Source of the DNA: a virus
DNA: 57,504 nucleotides
Virus record (IMG/VR): IMGVR_UViG_3300036792_000158
Location: 1 to 57,504 of that record
Strand: one strand, 5' to 3'
Shown: positions 23,463-32,770 of the stretch, piece after piece
How the letters are laid out: the number at the start of each line of letters is the position of its first letter
How positions within the stretch are numbered: position 1 is the first letter of the stretch
Translations under genes and position numbers: made by a program
The notes under the pieces: model-generated
Database searches by the model: none
What the model saw: the letters and a program-made list of their open reading frames with translations, nothing else
What the model was told of the DNA's origin: nothing

Positions 23463-25170
23463 TTACCCGATCCCCGACGCCTCGTTCGCGAGCCATATCG
23501 CGATGCTCGGTAAGACCGGCAGCGGCAAGTCCAACGCCGCCGCCACGCTGGTCGAGCGGCTGCTGTCTCGCAAGGAACGCGTCTGCATCATCGATCCGAC
23601 CGATCGCTATTGGGGGCTGCGCCTCTCGGCCGACGGAACGAAGCCGAGCCGCTTTCAGCCGGTGATCTTCGGCGGCGCGCACGGCGATCTGCCGCTGGCG
23701 GAACAGCACGCGCGCACCATCGCCGAGGTTGTCGGCACGACGACGACGCCGACGATCATCTCGACGCGCATGATGACGGTGGGCGAGCGCACGCGCTTTT
23801 TCACCGGCTTCGCGGAGACGCTGTTGCGCACGAATCGGGGCGCGCTGCATCTGGTGATCGACGAGGCGCATCTGTTCGCGCCGCAGCAGGGCGCCAGCGG
23901 TGGTCGGGATCTTCCGGCGCTGCTGCACGCCACGAACAATCTGGTGAGTCTCGGCCGGGGCATCGGGCTTCGGATCACGCTCATTTCGCAGCGGCCGGCG
24001 AAGCTGCACAATGACTCGCTCGGCCAGGTCGAGACGCTGATCGCCTTCCGGCTGCTGCTGCCACACGATCGCTTCGCCGTCCGATACTGGATAAAGGAGT
24101 GCGCTGATGAGAAGATAGGCGCCGACCTGCTGGCATCGCTGCCGTCGCTGCGCACCGGCGAGGCGTGGGTCTGGGCCCCCGGAGCCGACGTTCTGGACCG
24201 TGTTCATTTCCCGCTGGTTTCCACCTTCGACAGCGGCAAGCCGGTGCCTGACGGCCAGGGCCCGACGCTGGCGCCGATCGACCTAGCGGCGCTGCAGGGC
24301 CAGCTTGAAGCGGTTGCGAGCGAGGCGCTGGCGAACGATCCCGCTAGGCTGAAGCGCCGCATCGCCGAGTTGGAAGCCGAGGTTCGCCGGCGACCCGTGA
24401 AGCCCGAAAATCTCGACCAGGTGCTCGCGGCGCACGACGAGGGCTATCAGCAGGGCTACCGACAGGGCCGGGCCGAGCAGCTCGCCGAGGACGAGCGGCG
24501 CATCCGCGACCGCCAGGCGGCGATCGAGGCGGCCGCCAGGGCGCTCCATCTGTTCATAGGCCCCAACGCCGACGACGCGCCGGCGGCGATCCAGGCGCCG
24601 CCATCGAGACCAGATCGGCACGGCTCAGCCGAGGGCGCGTCCCCGCGCGTCCAGCCGAGGCGAACCCCACCGCCGAAGCGCCGATCTGGCCTATCGCTGA
24701 ACGGCGGCGAGTCGACTCAACTGCCGAAGGGCGAGCGCGCGGTCCTGATCGCCATCGCCCAGCACCCGATCGGCGTTACGCGCCAGCAGCTCACGCTGTT
24801 GACCGGCTACAAAAAGTCGAGCCGTGACGCCTATGTCTCGCGACTTGCGGCGAAGAATTTTGTCATCGCCGACGTCGGCCGCTTCTTCGCGACCGCGGCG
24901 GGGATCGCCGCACTCGGCGATGATTACGAGCCTCTTCCGACCGGCGACAATCTGCGCGCCTGGTGGATCGACAGGCTGCCGGAAGGCGAGCGGAAGGTGT
25001 TGGAGACGATCGTCGGCTATTATCCTGATCTGGCGGAACGCGACGAGATCAGCGACGCCACCGGCTATAAGAAATCGTCTCGGGACGCGTATATCTCGCG
25101 CCTGGCCGCCCGCGAGCTGGTGATCGCGACGCGCGAGGGCGTGCGCGCCGCGGAGGAGCTGTTCGGATGA
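23455..25170 (+). CDS. HerA/FtsK-like ATPase with C-terminal winged helices
   Basis: This 571-residue protein has a Walker A GKTGSGKSN near residues 19-27, a Walker B LHLVIDEAHLF and an arginine-rich ISQRPAKLHND segment, the pattern of HerA-like DNA translocases (DUF87/DUF853). A coiled coil is followed by two tandem winged-helix-like repeats that share GYKKSSRDAY (about residues 430-475 and 520-560). It may pump or process DNA, perhaps with RecT. No NurA-type nuclease is recognised next to it. Confidence 0.75.
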   Translation: MADYPIPDASFASHIAMLGKTGSGKSNAAATLVERLLSRKERVCIIDPTDRYWGLRLSADGTKPSRFQPVIFGGAHGDLPLAEQHARTIAEVVGTTTTPTIISTRMMTVGERTRFFTGFAETLLRTNRGALHLVIDEAHLFAPQQGASGGRDLPALLHATNNLVSLGRGIGLRITLISQRPAKLHNDSLGQVETLIAFRLLLPHDRFAVRYWIKECADEKIGADLLASLPSLRTGEAWVWAPGADVLDRVHFPLVSTFDSGKPVPDGQGPTLAPIDLAALQGQLEAVASEALANDPARLKRRIAELEAEVRRRPVKPENLDQVLAAHDEGYQQGYRQGRAEQLAEDERRIRDRQAAIEAAARALHLFIGPNADDAPAAIQAPPSRPDRHGSAEGASPRVQPRRTPPPKRRSGLSLNGGESTQLPKGERAVLIAIAQHPIGVTRQQLTLLTGYKKSSRDAYVSRLAAKNFVIADVGRFFATAAGIAALGDDYEPLPTGDNLRAWWIDRLPEGERKVLETIVGYYPDLAERDEISDATGYKKSSRDAYISRLAARELVIATREGVRAAEELFG

Positions 25171-25415
25171 GCGCTTCGGAAACGGGGGCGACTTGGAAGC
25201 TTCGAGCCAGGGCGGCGCGTCTAACGAACGTGTTTATTGGCGAGGCGCTCGGCTACGCAAACAGAGCGAAGATCGCGCAGGCGTGGTCATGGGAAAAGAC
25301 ACCCATCGCCATCAAGCTGTTCATCGTGCTCGCAGAGCGGGTTTCGCCCCGAGAACTGGCCGAAATCATTGCTGCCCTCCATCGCGATGAACGAGAACGA
25401 TCCCGACGAGACTGA
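25167..25415 (+). CDS. Hypothetical protein
   Basis: This is an 82-residue basic helical protein. It overlaps the HerA-like gene stop. Function unknown. Confidence 0.55.
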   Translation: MSASETGATWKLRARAARLTNVFIGEALGYANRAKIAQAWSWEKTPIAIKLFIVLAERVSPRELAEIIAALHRDERERSRRD

Positions 25416-25587
25416 GGGCAGGAAGCTCTATAGAGCCGCGGCCGACGCGCTGGCGCGCGCGCAGATCGCGATGGCCGGCCGGCGCGTTGAGATGACCGCT
25501 AGCCGTCGCGATCCTTCGGATCCCACTCCGCCACCCACTCGCGGCGCACCGTCCCGCCCTCGGCGGCGAACTTATCCCAGCCGGTGA
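25387..25587 (+). CDS. Hypothetical small protein at a convergent junction
   Basis: This is a 66-residue protein. Its 3' end overlaps the end of the oppositely transcribed Rz-like gene by 89 bases. The last 25 residues, read over the opposing gene, are Arg/Pro-rich and may not be conserved. Last gene of the rightward block. Confidence 0.45.
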   Translation: MNENDPDETEGRKLYRAAADALARAQIAMAGRRVEMTASRRDPSDPTPPPTRGAPSRPRRRTYPSR

Positions 25588-25936
25588 AGGGCGGAACCTG
25601 GACCCCCTGCTTTCGCAGCAGATAGGCCATGTGCTGGGTATAGAGCACCAGGTTGTTCGTCAGATGCCGCCAGCGCGAGTCCAGCGCCTCCATGTCGGCA
25701 CGGTAGCGATCGACAAGATCGCGTTCGCGGGAGCCCGCCGCATCAAGCCGCGTTTCGAGGTCGGCGACGCGATCCACCAGCTCCGTCACGAATTTTGCCC
25801 GCACGCTGATTTCGGTCTGATCGGCCTGTTGACGGTCGGTTCGTCGGCCGGCGAGACGCGTGGTGATGTACGTGGTAACGGCGGCAACGATCACTGCCAG
25901 AACCGTCGCGATGGCCGTGTATCTGTTGTCGCCCAC
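25499..25936 (-). CDS. Rz-like inner membrane spanin candidate
   Basis: This 145-residue protein has an N-terminal transmembrane helix (TAIATVLAVIVAAVTTYITT) followed by a periplasm-length coiled coil (about residues 35-90). This is the typical layout of i-spanins, which fuse inner and outer membranes in lysis. It is the last gene of the lysis cassette. The start is GTG 25936 because it overlaps the upstream stop. The outer membrane partner could be the lipoprotein at 26384-26632. Confidence 0.5.
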   Translation of the reverse strand: MGDNRYTAIATVLAVIVAAVTTYITTRLAGRRTDRQQADQTEISVRAKFVTELVDRVADLETRLDAAGSRERDLVDRYRADMEALDSRWRHLTNNLVLYTQHMAYLLRKQGVQVPPFTGWDKFAAEGGTVRREWVAEWDPKDRDG

Positions 25937-25937
25937 A

Positions 25938-26378
25938 TCAAGTCTGCCCTGGCATGCCCGGCGGCGGCAGGCCAAGCGCGCCTCGCCGGATGATCCAGAC
26001 GGAAGCGATAATCCCCATAAGGCACCAGGGGTTCACCCCGGCCGCGATCCAGCCGATCAGGATGTTTTTCGTCAGAATGTAGACCCAGACGCTCATGCCC
26101 ATCGCGGCGCCGGCGATCCTGAAAAACCGCGAGCACGGATAGCCGGCATGATTGAGGGCCAGCCCCAAGAAGGACGTCCCGCCGGCGAGAAAAAACGGCA
26201 GAGCCAAGACCAATTTCGGCAGATTGACATCGTTGATCGCCAGCATGAAGACGGGCCAGGGCGACGCCGCGATCATCAGGGCGTATTGCAGCTTCACGAA
26301 CGCGAGCGCGCTTTCGAGAGCGCGCCCGTGTCCGAGATAGGCGTTGAGCGCGGCGAGGAGAGCCGCCAGTCGCCGCAT
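25938..26378 (-). CDS. Multi-pass membrane protein of the lysis cassette
   Basis: This is a 146-residue protein with about four hydrophobic helices. It lies between the lipoprotein/holin genes and the Rz-like gene. It could be an additional holin or antiholin. No specific family is recognised. Confidence 0.5.
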   Translation of the reverse strand: MRRLAALLAALNAYLGHGRALESALAFVKLQYALMIAASPWPVFMLAINDVNLPKLVLALPFFLAGGTSFLGLALNHAGYPCSRFFRIAGAAMGMSVWVYILTKNILIGWIAAGVNPWCLMGIIASVWIIRRGALGLPPPGMPGQT

Positions 26379-26383
26379 CCGGC

Positions 26384-26632
26384 CTAGCGCGGAACGCCGC
26401 GAGCTGCCTGTTTGCCGGCAACGTCCTGCACGATCGCCGCGATGGCATCGCTTGCCAGCCCGACGCAGGCGGGCGAGCCGGCCGCCACCGACAGCAGCTT
26501 GATGGGATCGCTGGTGCCGGAACCGAGAAGCGCTGCAGCGCAGCCCGTCGCATCGCTCTGCTGTGCCGCACAACCGGCGACGGCCGGCGCCAGCGCGGCG
26601 ACGATCAGGAGGGATCGCATGGTTTTGGTCAT
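26384..26632 (-). CDS. Lipoprotein, o-spanin candidate
   Basis: This 82-residue protein has a basic N-terminus, a hydrophobic segment and a lipobox (LAPAVAGC), so the mature form would be lipidated at Cys. A small lipoprotein next to an Rz-like gene suggests an outer membrane spanin subunit (Rz1). It starts where the holin stops (TGATG). Confidence 0.55.
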   Translation of the reverse strand: MTKTMRSLLIVAALAPAVAGCAAQQSDATGCAAALLGSGTSDPIKLLSVAAGSPACVGLASDAIAAIVQDVAGKQAARGVPR

Positions 26633-26877
26633 CACATGGCCTTTGCGGGGGAGGCGATCTGTTTCGTCGCCCGGAGGCGGCCCCAGATCGCGACAAGGCC
26701 ACCCACGATCGTCATGGCGCTGGTGACGACGGTAACGCCGCTCGTGATCAGGTTCACCAAGGCTGCCTGATCGCTGGGCGACATCGTGTACCCGGCGAGC
26801 TGCGCCGCGCCGGCGAGGACCGCCACGCCGGCGCCCCAGATCGTGACGGACGCGGCCGCGGACTTCGTCTCGTTCAT
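26632..26877 (-). CDS. Holin
   Basis: This 81-residue protein has two hydrophobic helices (ASVTIWGAGVAVLAGAAQL and LITSGVTVVTSAMTIVGGLV) and a short basic C-terminus. Holins make the membrane pores that release the endolysin. It directly follows the muramidase gene with overlapping stop and start codons. Confidence 0.65.
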   Translation of the reverse strand: MNETKSAAASVTIWGAGVAVLAGAAQLAGYTMSPSDQAALVNLITSGVTVVTSAMTIVGGLVAIWGRLRATKQIASPAKAM

Positions 26878-27593
26878 GGCTGGATTCCTTGTGCCAGAGC
26901 CGCGCCGATGGATGCGCTGCCGATCGCCTGGGGGTAATAGGCGCGCGAGAGAGCGGCCACCGGCGAGGGCGCGGCGTTGTCGCCGTTGCGGACGTAGTGC
27001 CAGTAGGCCGCCGCGAGTTTCGTGTCGTAGCCTTGCGCGTGCTCGCCGACGCCGTTGTAGCCGACGGACAACGTCGTGAATTTCGGCGGATTGGCTTGAA
27101 GCGCCGGCAGCAGGCCGGTCGCGCGAATGTACGCGCCAAAGCCGGCGAGATGGGCAGGTTCGCCGTCGCAGAACGCCGCCCACATATCGTCGACCGTCTT
27201 GTAGCCGAGCATCCCGAAATTGAAGGCCATCACCTGATAGCGGCCGATCGAGCAGCTTTGGAGCGCCGCTTCGGGGTCCAGCTTCATCGCGGCCGCAAGG
27301 CGATCGTATTGGTGGGCGCCCGGCGCTCCGTAGAGCGCGCGGTTCCAGACCGGGGAGGAAATGTTCGGGTTCACCTGATCGTATTTGCCGCCGGTCAGGT
27401 GATGGAAGTATCGGGCCTCGTACAGCATCGCCGGTCGGCCGTCGTGAATAATAAAGGCCGCGCCGCCACTCTCGTTATCGCTGAACGCGTGCATGATCGC
27501 GACCGAGCAATGAAGCGCCGCAGCTTCGTTCGAAATATCGCTGGCGCCGAGCGGTGTCGCCTTGCCTTTGAAATTCGGCGGTATTGTGCTCAT
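26874..27593 (-). CDS. Endolysin: N-acetylmuramidase (DUF3380)
   Basis: This 239-residue protein has the DUF3380 muramidase core: the catalytic Glu in SDNESGGAAF, then PAMLYEARYFHHLTGGKYD and SIGRYQVMAFNFGMLGY. It cleaves glycan strands of peptidoglycan. No signal peptide is seen, so the holin must release it. It is the first gene of the lysis cassette after an upstream gap of 60 bp that contains TTGACG on the minus strand. Confidence 0.85.
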   Translation of the reverse strand: MSTIPPNFKGKATPLGASDISNEAAALHCSVAIMHAFSDNESGGAAFIIHDGRPAMLYEARYFHHLTGGKYDQVNPNISSPVWNRALYGAPGAHQYDRLAAAMKLDPEAALQSCSIGRYQVMAFNFGMLGYKTVDDMWAAFCDGEPAHLAGFGAYIRATGLLPALQANPPKFTTLSVGYNGVGEHAQGYDTKLAAAYWHYVRNGDNAAPSPVAALSRAYYPQAIGSASIGAALAQGIQP

Positions 27594-27655
27594 CGCGTTT
27601 CCGCAACTACCGGGTGACTATTCGGTGTAACATTCCTGCCTGACCTCTGTTGCCG

Positions 27656-28060
27656 TCAAGCAATGATTGAGACCGCCGTTTGAAGAGTCAGCGCACCGCT
27701 TGACGTAGGGCGTAGGACTTCCGCGACGACTCGGCTGACGAAAATGGCAGGATTGTGAGCGGCGAGAATCTCCGCCAGCACGCCACCCGAGCGCAGACCG
27801 TTGTGCGAACCGAGAACTTCCGCCGCCACGCGCCCCACGAAAATCGGGTTGTGCGCCGACGAGCGCAGGACCTCCACGAAGCTGATCGCCAGGCGAGCCG
27901 CCGGCTGATGCGAGGCCAGCACTTCAGCGACAACACGCGCGCTGCGCAGCGATGACGCGTGCACGACGAGCGCCTCCGCGACGGCGCCCGAGACTCTGAG
28001 GCTCGACGTGTTGACGGCCAGAACCTCGGCGAAACTGCCGGCGACATTGGCGGTCGTCAT
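27656..28060 (-). CDS. Tandem-repeat protein between endolysin and tail fibre
   Basis: This 134-residue protein is made almost entirely of about seven imperfect 16-19-residue repeats with the pattern VVAEVLxSHxPxLR. It follows the tail protein gene at 28064 by three bases. The repeats predict a regular fold, perhaps a beta or alpha solenoid. It is most likely a virion accessory (tail fibre or coat) protein. No known family is recognised. Confidence 0.55.
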   Translation of the reverse strand: MTTANVAGSFAEVLAVNTSSLRVSGAVAEALVVHASSLRSARVVAEVLASHQPAARLAISFVEVLRSSAHNPIFVGRVAAEVLGSHNGLRSGGVLAEILAAHNPAIFVSRVVAEVLRPTSSGALTLQTAVSIIA

Positions 28061-28063
28061 TCG

Positions 28064-29650
28064 CTACGCCGCGACGCTGTAGCCGGTCTTCATCGCGTTG
28101 ACGCCGCTGGCCGTCCATGCCGCTCCGGTCGCGGGATCTGTGTCGTAATTGACGGAATAGAACTGCATCGACGTGCCGATGGTGATGGCGGCCGAGGCGC
28201 TATCGGTCGAGCCGGATTTCAGGTTCGTCGAAAGCGTGCGCGCGCCGCTGTCCGACTTCTGCGCCAGGACGGTGACAACCACCGTCGCGATCGACTGCGG
28301 CGTCACCGGCAAGGCCGACATCGTGAACAAATCTTCCTGCCCCACGGTGCTCGAGGAATTGTAAGCCAGGTCGGCGCCCTGAGAGACCGGGCCCGGCGCG
28401 TTGATGACCTGCGCGTAATTGCTGGCCGCCCCCGTGCAGTTGCCCCAGATCGCCCAGAGCGGTTGACCCGTCGTCACGGCCGGCGCCGTCCCGGGCGCCC
28501 CGCTGGTATAGGTGTTGTTGGCCGAAACCCCGGTCGCGGAGATGTTGTCGGACTGCTGAATCGCGATCGAGGTATCGGTGATATAGCCGATCCAGTAAGC
28601 CGTGCCGGCCGTGAGCGCCTGCGGCGTCGTCAGCGCCAGGCTCAAATTAGTGCCGTTCGTGCAGCCGATCGCTTCCGTGCCGCTCGACAGCAGCGTGCCG
28701 GGCGAGCCCGAGCTGTCGGCGTAAACGACGCCTTTGAACTTCGCCGTCGCGCTCGTCGCGACCGGCAGGATGCCGATGCTGTTGAGCGTGACGCCGACGG
28801 CCGGTGTGACCTTTTCGAGCACCAGCTTGTTCGCGCCTGGCGCGTTGTTCGAGAGCGTCGCCTGTCGGTAGTTGCCGATCACCGAGGCGGTTTTCGCGAA
28901 TGCCACGGCGCTGTCCGCGGTCGCGACCAGCAGATCAACCGTGCTGTCTCCGCGCTGCGCGTTGTTCGCGGCGCCCGTCGTGTCGAAGCAATACATATCG
29001 TCGAAGGCGGCGGCGCCGCTGCCGGTGACGGTCACGAGCGCGATCTGATTGACGTAGTTGTTGGTGCTGCCGCCGCGGGTGTTCTGGGCGCTTTGGTTCG
29101 TGATGCTGGCGCCGTCGAGCCAGATTTGGAAGGCGCCCGTTGTGCTGTTGATCGTCAGGTCGATCTCGATGTAGTGCCAGCTGTTGGCCGGGATCGTCTG
29201 CGTCGACGTGTATTGGGCGGTTCCGCCGACGTCGCCGTGCCCGAAATTGATGTGCCCGCCGCTGTCCACCCAGAGCGCGCATTGCACGGTGCCGTTGTCG
29301 TTGAACCGCACCCCGCAATTGCCGATCAGCACGCTTTGGAAGGCGAAGCCGAGGATAATGCGGGAGTCGTTCGCCGGCAGGTTCCGGGTCGCGGTGATGA
29401 GGCCTGTTGTGGATTTCAGGACGAAGGCAAGTGTGCCCGCGCCGCCGCGGCCCTGCATCAGCGATGCGAAGCCGTTCGACGTTGTGAGCGCCAGCCAGGC
29501 CCCCAGGAGAAAGCCTTGGCTGGCCTCGTTGGTGTTGCCGCCGTTGCCGAGGCTCGCCGTGGTGGCGATGACGCCGGCCAGCGTGCTCGGCACGTCGGGG
29601 GTGCCGCTGGGCCCGTATTTCTCGAAGCCGTCGACGAAAACTACTGCCAT
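28064..29650 (-). CDS. Tail fibre-like protein with LamG-type domain
   Basis: This 528-residue protein begins VVFVDGFEKYGP. A jelly-roll-like region (WHYIEIDLTINSTTGAFQIWLDGASI) suggests a concanavalin/LamG fold that binds carbohydrate. The second half resembles repeated surface domains of tail fibres. It lies among tail genes, so host attachment is the likely role. Confidence 0.6.
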   Translation of the reverse strand: MAVVFVDGFEKYGPSGTPDVPSTLAGVIATTASLGNGGNTNEASQGFLLGAWLALTTSNGFASLMQGRGGAGTLAFVLKSTTGLITATRNLPANDSRIILGFAFQSVLIGNCGVRFNDNGTVQCALWVDSGGHINFGHGDVGGTAQYTSTQTIPANSWHYIEIDLTINSTTGAFQIWLDGASITNQSAQNTRGGSTNNYVNQIALVTVTGSGAAAFDDMYCFDTTGAANNAQRGDSTVDLLVATADSAVAFAKTASVIGNYRQATLSNNAPGANKLVLEKVTPAVGVTLNSIGILPVATSATAKFKGVVYADSSGSPGTLLSSGTEAIGCTNGTNLSLALTTPQALTAGTAYWIGYITDTSIAIQQSDNISATGVSANNTYTSGAPGTAPAVTTGQPLWAIWGNCTGAASNYAQVINAPGPVSQGADLAYNSSSTVGQEDLFTMSALPVTPQSIATVVVTVLAQKSDSGARTLSTNLKSGSTDSASAAITIGTSMQFYSVNYDTDPATGAAWTASGVNAMKTGYSVAA

Positions 29651-29666
29651 TGCTGCACCCGGTTCC

Positions 29667-32126
29667 TTATGTCTCGTACGCGACGAGGGTGGCGTAGAAA
29701 TTCGCAAAACTCGCGTCGGCGCTTGCGGGCGCAATCGCGCGTAGTCTGTCGCCCTGCGCCGCATTCTGGTCGACTCCGCCCGTGGTGGCGAAGGTCGGCG
29801 TTACCGTTCCGGCCGCGAAGGTGATCGTGCCGATCGTCGACCATGTGTTCGGCGAGGCCGCGAGCGCCTTGTCGATGTTGATGACGGTCGAGCCCGTCGC
29901 CGCGGCGGTGCCGCCGGCCTGCGACGCGTGCCCCAGATGCGCGCCGAAATTTGCCGGGATCGTGATGTCTTTGCTGACCGGGTGAATGCCGAGAAGCTGG
30001 CTGGCGGCCAGCACACCCCCGACGAACGAGAACGCGAAATTGTATTTCGGCCGCTTATTCTCGAACTTCGCCGCGACGGAATCGTAGACCAGGAGATCGC
30101 TGTCGGCCGGGCTTCCGATCTGCAGCCAGTTCGCGCCGGCCGCCACGTTCGCTCCCGCGATCTGTACGAACGCGATCGTCACGGTGCCGATTTTGAGGTT
30201 CGGCGCGCTCCCGCTCACGTTGGCGATCCACATGCTCGAACCGTTGACCGTGCCGTTCAGCACGTACCAGACGTGACCCGAATCGATGTTTGATGCCTGC
30301 GGATCGTTGTCGCCCTGATCGGCGTCCACAGCGCGGGTCAGGATCCAGGGATGCGTGGAGTCGCCGACCTGCGTGATCGTGTAGACGCCGTTCTGCGTCT
30401 GATCGACCTGATCTTTCACCAGCACCCGGAAGCCGACCAGCGCCGCGGTCGGAACGCTGTCGATCGAGCCGAGCGCACCGTTGGCGGTGGCCGTCAGGGT
30501 CGCGCCTACGCCGCTGCTGCCGTTGCTGTACGTGCACGACGGCAGCGCCGCCGTCGTCGCCATGCCTACGGTCTGGTGGAACGAGTTCGAGCCGACGTAG
30601 TACCAGAAGGGCAGCGCGGCCCCGCCCGACATGAGCGCCTGGGTGCTGGCGCGCCCCGCCGCCACAGCGGACCAAGCCGAGGCGCCGCGCGCCAGCATGG
30701 TGCCCGCCGTCGTGCCGAACAGCGCATCGAGGAGCGCCGTCAGCGTCCGGTTTTCCCACTTCCCGGCCGAGGTCACGAAGCTGAGCAGATCGTGATCGGC
30801 CGGGCTGGTCAGGGCGACATCGGTATCGCCCGAGAGCGTGGTGCTGACCGCCGCGGCATTGACGTTGTGCCACTTCGAGAGGCTCGCGCTGTATTCGAGC
30901 ACCTGGCCGTCGAGCGGACTGCTGATCACCACGTCGGCGAGAAGCGACAGCACATAGGCGGCGTTGATCCAGTGCGCGCCGTCGTATTTGAGAACCTCAT
31001 CGGCGCCGAGGCTCGTCAGCGCGACATCGGACAGCGCGGCGAGCGTCGAGGCGCCTGCGCCGCCGCCGGGGTTGACGTTGATCCACTTCGACGTGGCGGC
31101 GTGCCAGGCCAGGACTTGCGTGTCCGAGAGGCTGCTGATCGTGACGTCCGAGAGACCGGCCAGGCCGGGCAGGTTGTCGTTCACCCATTTGGACGCGCTC
31201 GCGTTCCACCGCAGATATTGCTTATCCGCGAGGCTCGTGAGCGCGACATCGGCCTTGCCGCCGAGCGTATCGGCCTCGTTGCCCCAATCGCTGCCGTCGT
31301 AGACGAGATGCTGACCCGCAACAGGCGTGACGATCGCCACGTCGGAGAGCGCCGATAGAGCGGTCGAGCCGCCGCCGGTGCCACCGGCATTGACGTTGAC
31401 CCATTTGTTCGTCGCCGCGTGCCAGGCCAAGACTTGGGTATCGCCGAGCGACGTAAGCTGCACGTCGGGCAGACTCGATAGGCCAAGCGGCGCCGTGTTC
31501 TTCCATTTGGCCGCAGTCGAGTCGTACGTCAGAACTTGCCCATTGGCCGGGCCCGTCAGCGTGACATCGGTAAGGCTGCCGAGCCCAGTCGACCCCGGCA
31601 GAGTGGCGTTGATCCACTTCGAGCTGGTCGCGTCCCATTTCAGGTATTGCTGATCGGAGAGGCCGGTCAGCAGGACGTCGTCGAGCCCGGCGATGCCGGC
31701 CGCGGCCGCTTCCATCAGCTTGTAGTAGAGCGGGTTGCCGCCGGTGTCGGTTGCGTTTTCGTCGAACGTGGCGGCGCTGGTGTGATTCAGGAGGACGAAG
31801 TACAGCCCGACGCCGTCCACCTTGAACGCATCGAGCTGCACATATGCGGTCGTTGGCGACCAGGTGCCGAGGAAGCGAAAGGCAAGGATCGGGATCGGGA
31901 TCGGGCCGATCGCGGTCCCGTCCTGCAGATGCACGGTCAGGTTTGAGCCTGTAACCGTGATGCTGACGATGTTGTTGGGTTCCGGCCGATCGGCGAGCAG
32001 ATCGGTGATGGACTGCACGATGTTCCAGAAATTGCCATCGACATCGGCCGCGGTGAGATTGTGGCCGACGCCGCTGCCCCAACGGGAACCGTCTGTCGTG
32101 CGGTATGTGATCGCCGGAACTGGCAT
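29667..32126 (-). CDS. Tail fibre protein with about ten tandem repeats
   Basis: This 819-residue protein has an N-terminal region with VDGNFWNIVQSI and IAFRFLGTW-like segments typical of tail fibre bases. Nine to ten repeats of about 28-32 residues follow, with the pattern LSDVxLTSLxDxQVLxWxxxxxKWxN (genome about 30760-31690). C-terminal domains have PFWYYVGSN and TTVINIDKA-like segments. The repeats form a fibre shaft in related phages. ATG 32126 overlaps the upstream stop as TGATG. Confidence 0.75.
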   Translation of the reverse strand: MPVPAITYRTTDGSRWGSGVGHNLTAADVDGNFWNIVQSITDLLADRPEPNNIVSITVTGSNLTVHLQDGTAIGPIPIPILAFRFLGTWSPTTAYVQLDAFKVDGVGLYFVLLNHTSAATFDENATDTGGNPLYYKLMEAAAAGIAGLDDVLLTGLSDQQYLKWDATSSKWINATLPGSTGLGSLTDVTLTGPANGQVLTYDSTAAKWKNTAPLGLSSLPDVQLTSLGDTQVLAWHAATNKWVNVNAGGTGGGSTALSALSDVAIVTPVAGQHLVYDGSDWGNEADTLGGKADVALTSLADKQYLRWNASASKWVNDNLPGLAGLSDVTISSLSDTQVLAWHAATSKWINVNPGGGAGASTLAALSDVALTSLGADEVLKYDGAHWINAAYVLSLLADVVISSPLDGQVLEYSASLSKWHNVNAAAVSTTLSGDTDVALTSPADHDLLSFVTSAGKWENRTLTALLDALFGTTAGTMLARGASAWSAVAAGRASTQALMSGGAALPFWYYVGSNSFHQTVGMATTAALPSCTYSNGSSGVGATLTATANGALGSIDSVPTAALVGFRVLVKDQVDQTQNGVYTITQVGDSTHPWILTRAVDADQGDNDPQASNIDSGHVWYVLNGTVNGSSMWIANVSGSAPNLKIGTVTIAFVQIAGANVAAGANWLQIGSPADSDLLVYDSVAAKFENKRPKYNFAFSFVGGVLAASQLLGIHPVSKDITIPANFGAHLGHASQAGGTAAATGSTVINIDKALAASPNTWSTIGTITFAAGTVTPTFATTGGVDQNAAQGDRLRAIAPASADASFANFYATLVAYET

Positions 32127-32770
32127 CAGGGGAAATCCTGCTCTGTGCGACTGACAATTCCGGTCTTGTCGAACAGCCACTCGACGATGCGGCCGCCGCG
32201 CGAAGGCGTCTCCGCGGTGTCCGTCGTGTCGAAGACCAGCGTTCCCGCGTCGCTTTCGACCTCGAAGCCGCTTGCGACCGTGAAATCCGTCGGCGTGCGG
32301 TAGCCGCGTATTCGCAGAATGCTCGGCTGCGCCCCACCGCTGGCGAAGCCGAGGCCCGCGAACGTGTTGACCGAGATCGAATAGCTGGCTTTGGGCAGCG
32401 GATGGCTTCCGCCGGCGGCATCTGAATAGGTGTCGCCCTGATGCTTGGGGAACCCGGTGTTCAGATTGAATATCCAGCTCTTGCGCTTGTTGAAGAAAGG
32501 ATCGACCCCATCCGAGCCGTATGCGCCGAGCGGCACCCAGCCGCCGGCAAAGTCGTCGAAGCCGAATTCAGAAATATCGACCGAGTGCCAATCGGTCTTT
32601 CTTATCTTGCCGCCCGGGTTCGCGGGGGCGAGGCTGAAATCCACCCCTGCAAAGTCGCCCAAGATAACCGCCTGAAAGTCGGGGAGCGTCAGATCGAGGA
32701 TCACCGCGAATATGCCGCCCCATTGCACGTTCACGATGTCCGTCCAAGGGTCGAGATTTACGCCGCTCAC
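32126..32770 (-). CDS. Tail-associated protein
   Basis: This is a 214-residue beta-rich protein of unknown family. It is located between the tail hub gene and fibre gene with short overlaps, which supports a tail tip role. Confidence 0.55.
   Translation of the reverse strand: MSGVNLDPWTDIVNVQWGGIFAVILDLTLPDFQAVILGDFAGVDFSLAPANPGGKIRKTDWHSVDISEFGFDDFAGGWVPLGAYGSDGVDPFFNKRKSWIFNLNTGFPKHQGDTYSDAAGGSHPLPKASYSISVNTFAGLGFASGGAQPSILRIRGYRTPTDFTVASGFEVESDAGTLVFDTTDTAETPSRGGRIVEWLFDKTGIVSRTEQDFP

Noticed and set aside
27959-29824. 621-residue plus-strand frame over the tail fibre
   Set aside because: Extremely Arg-rich shadow of the 528-residue tail protein; no ribosome binding site.
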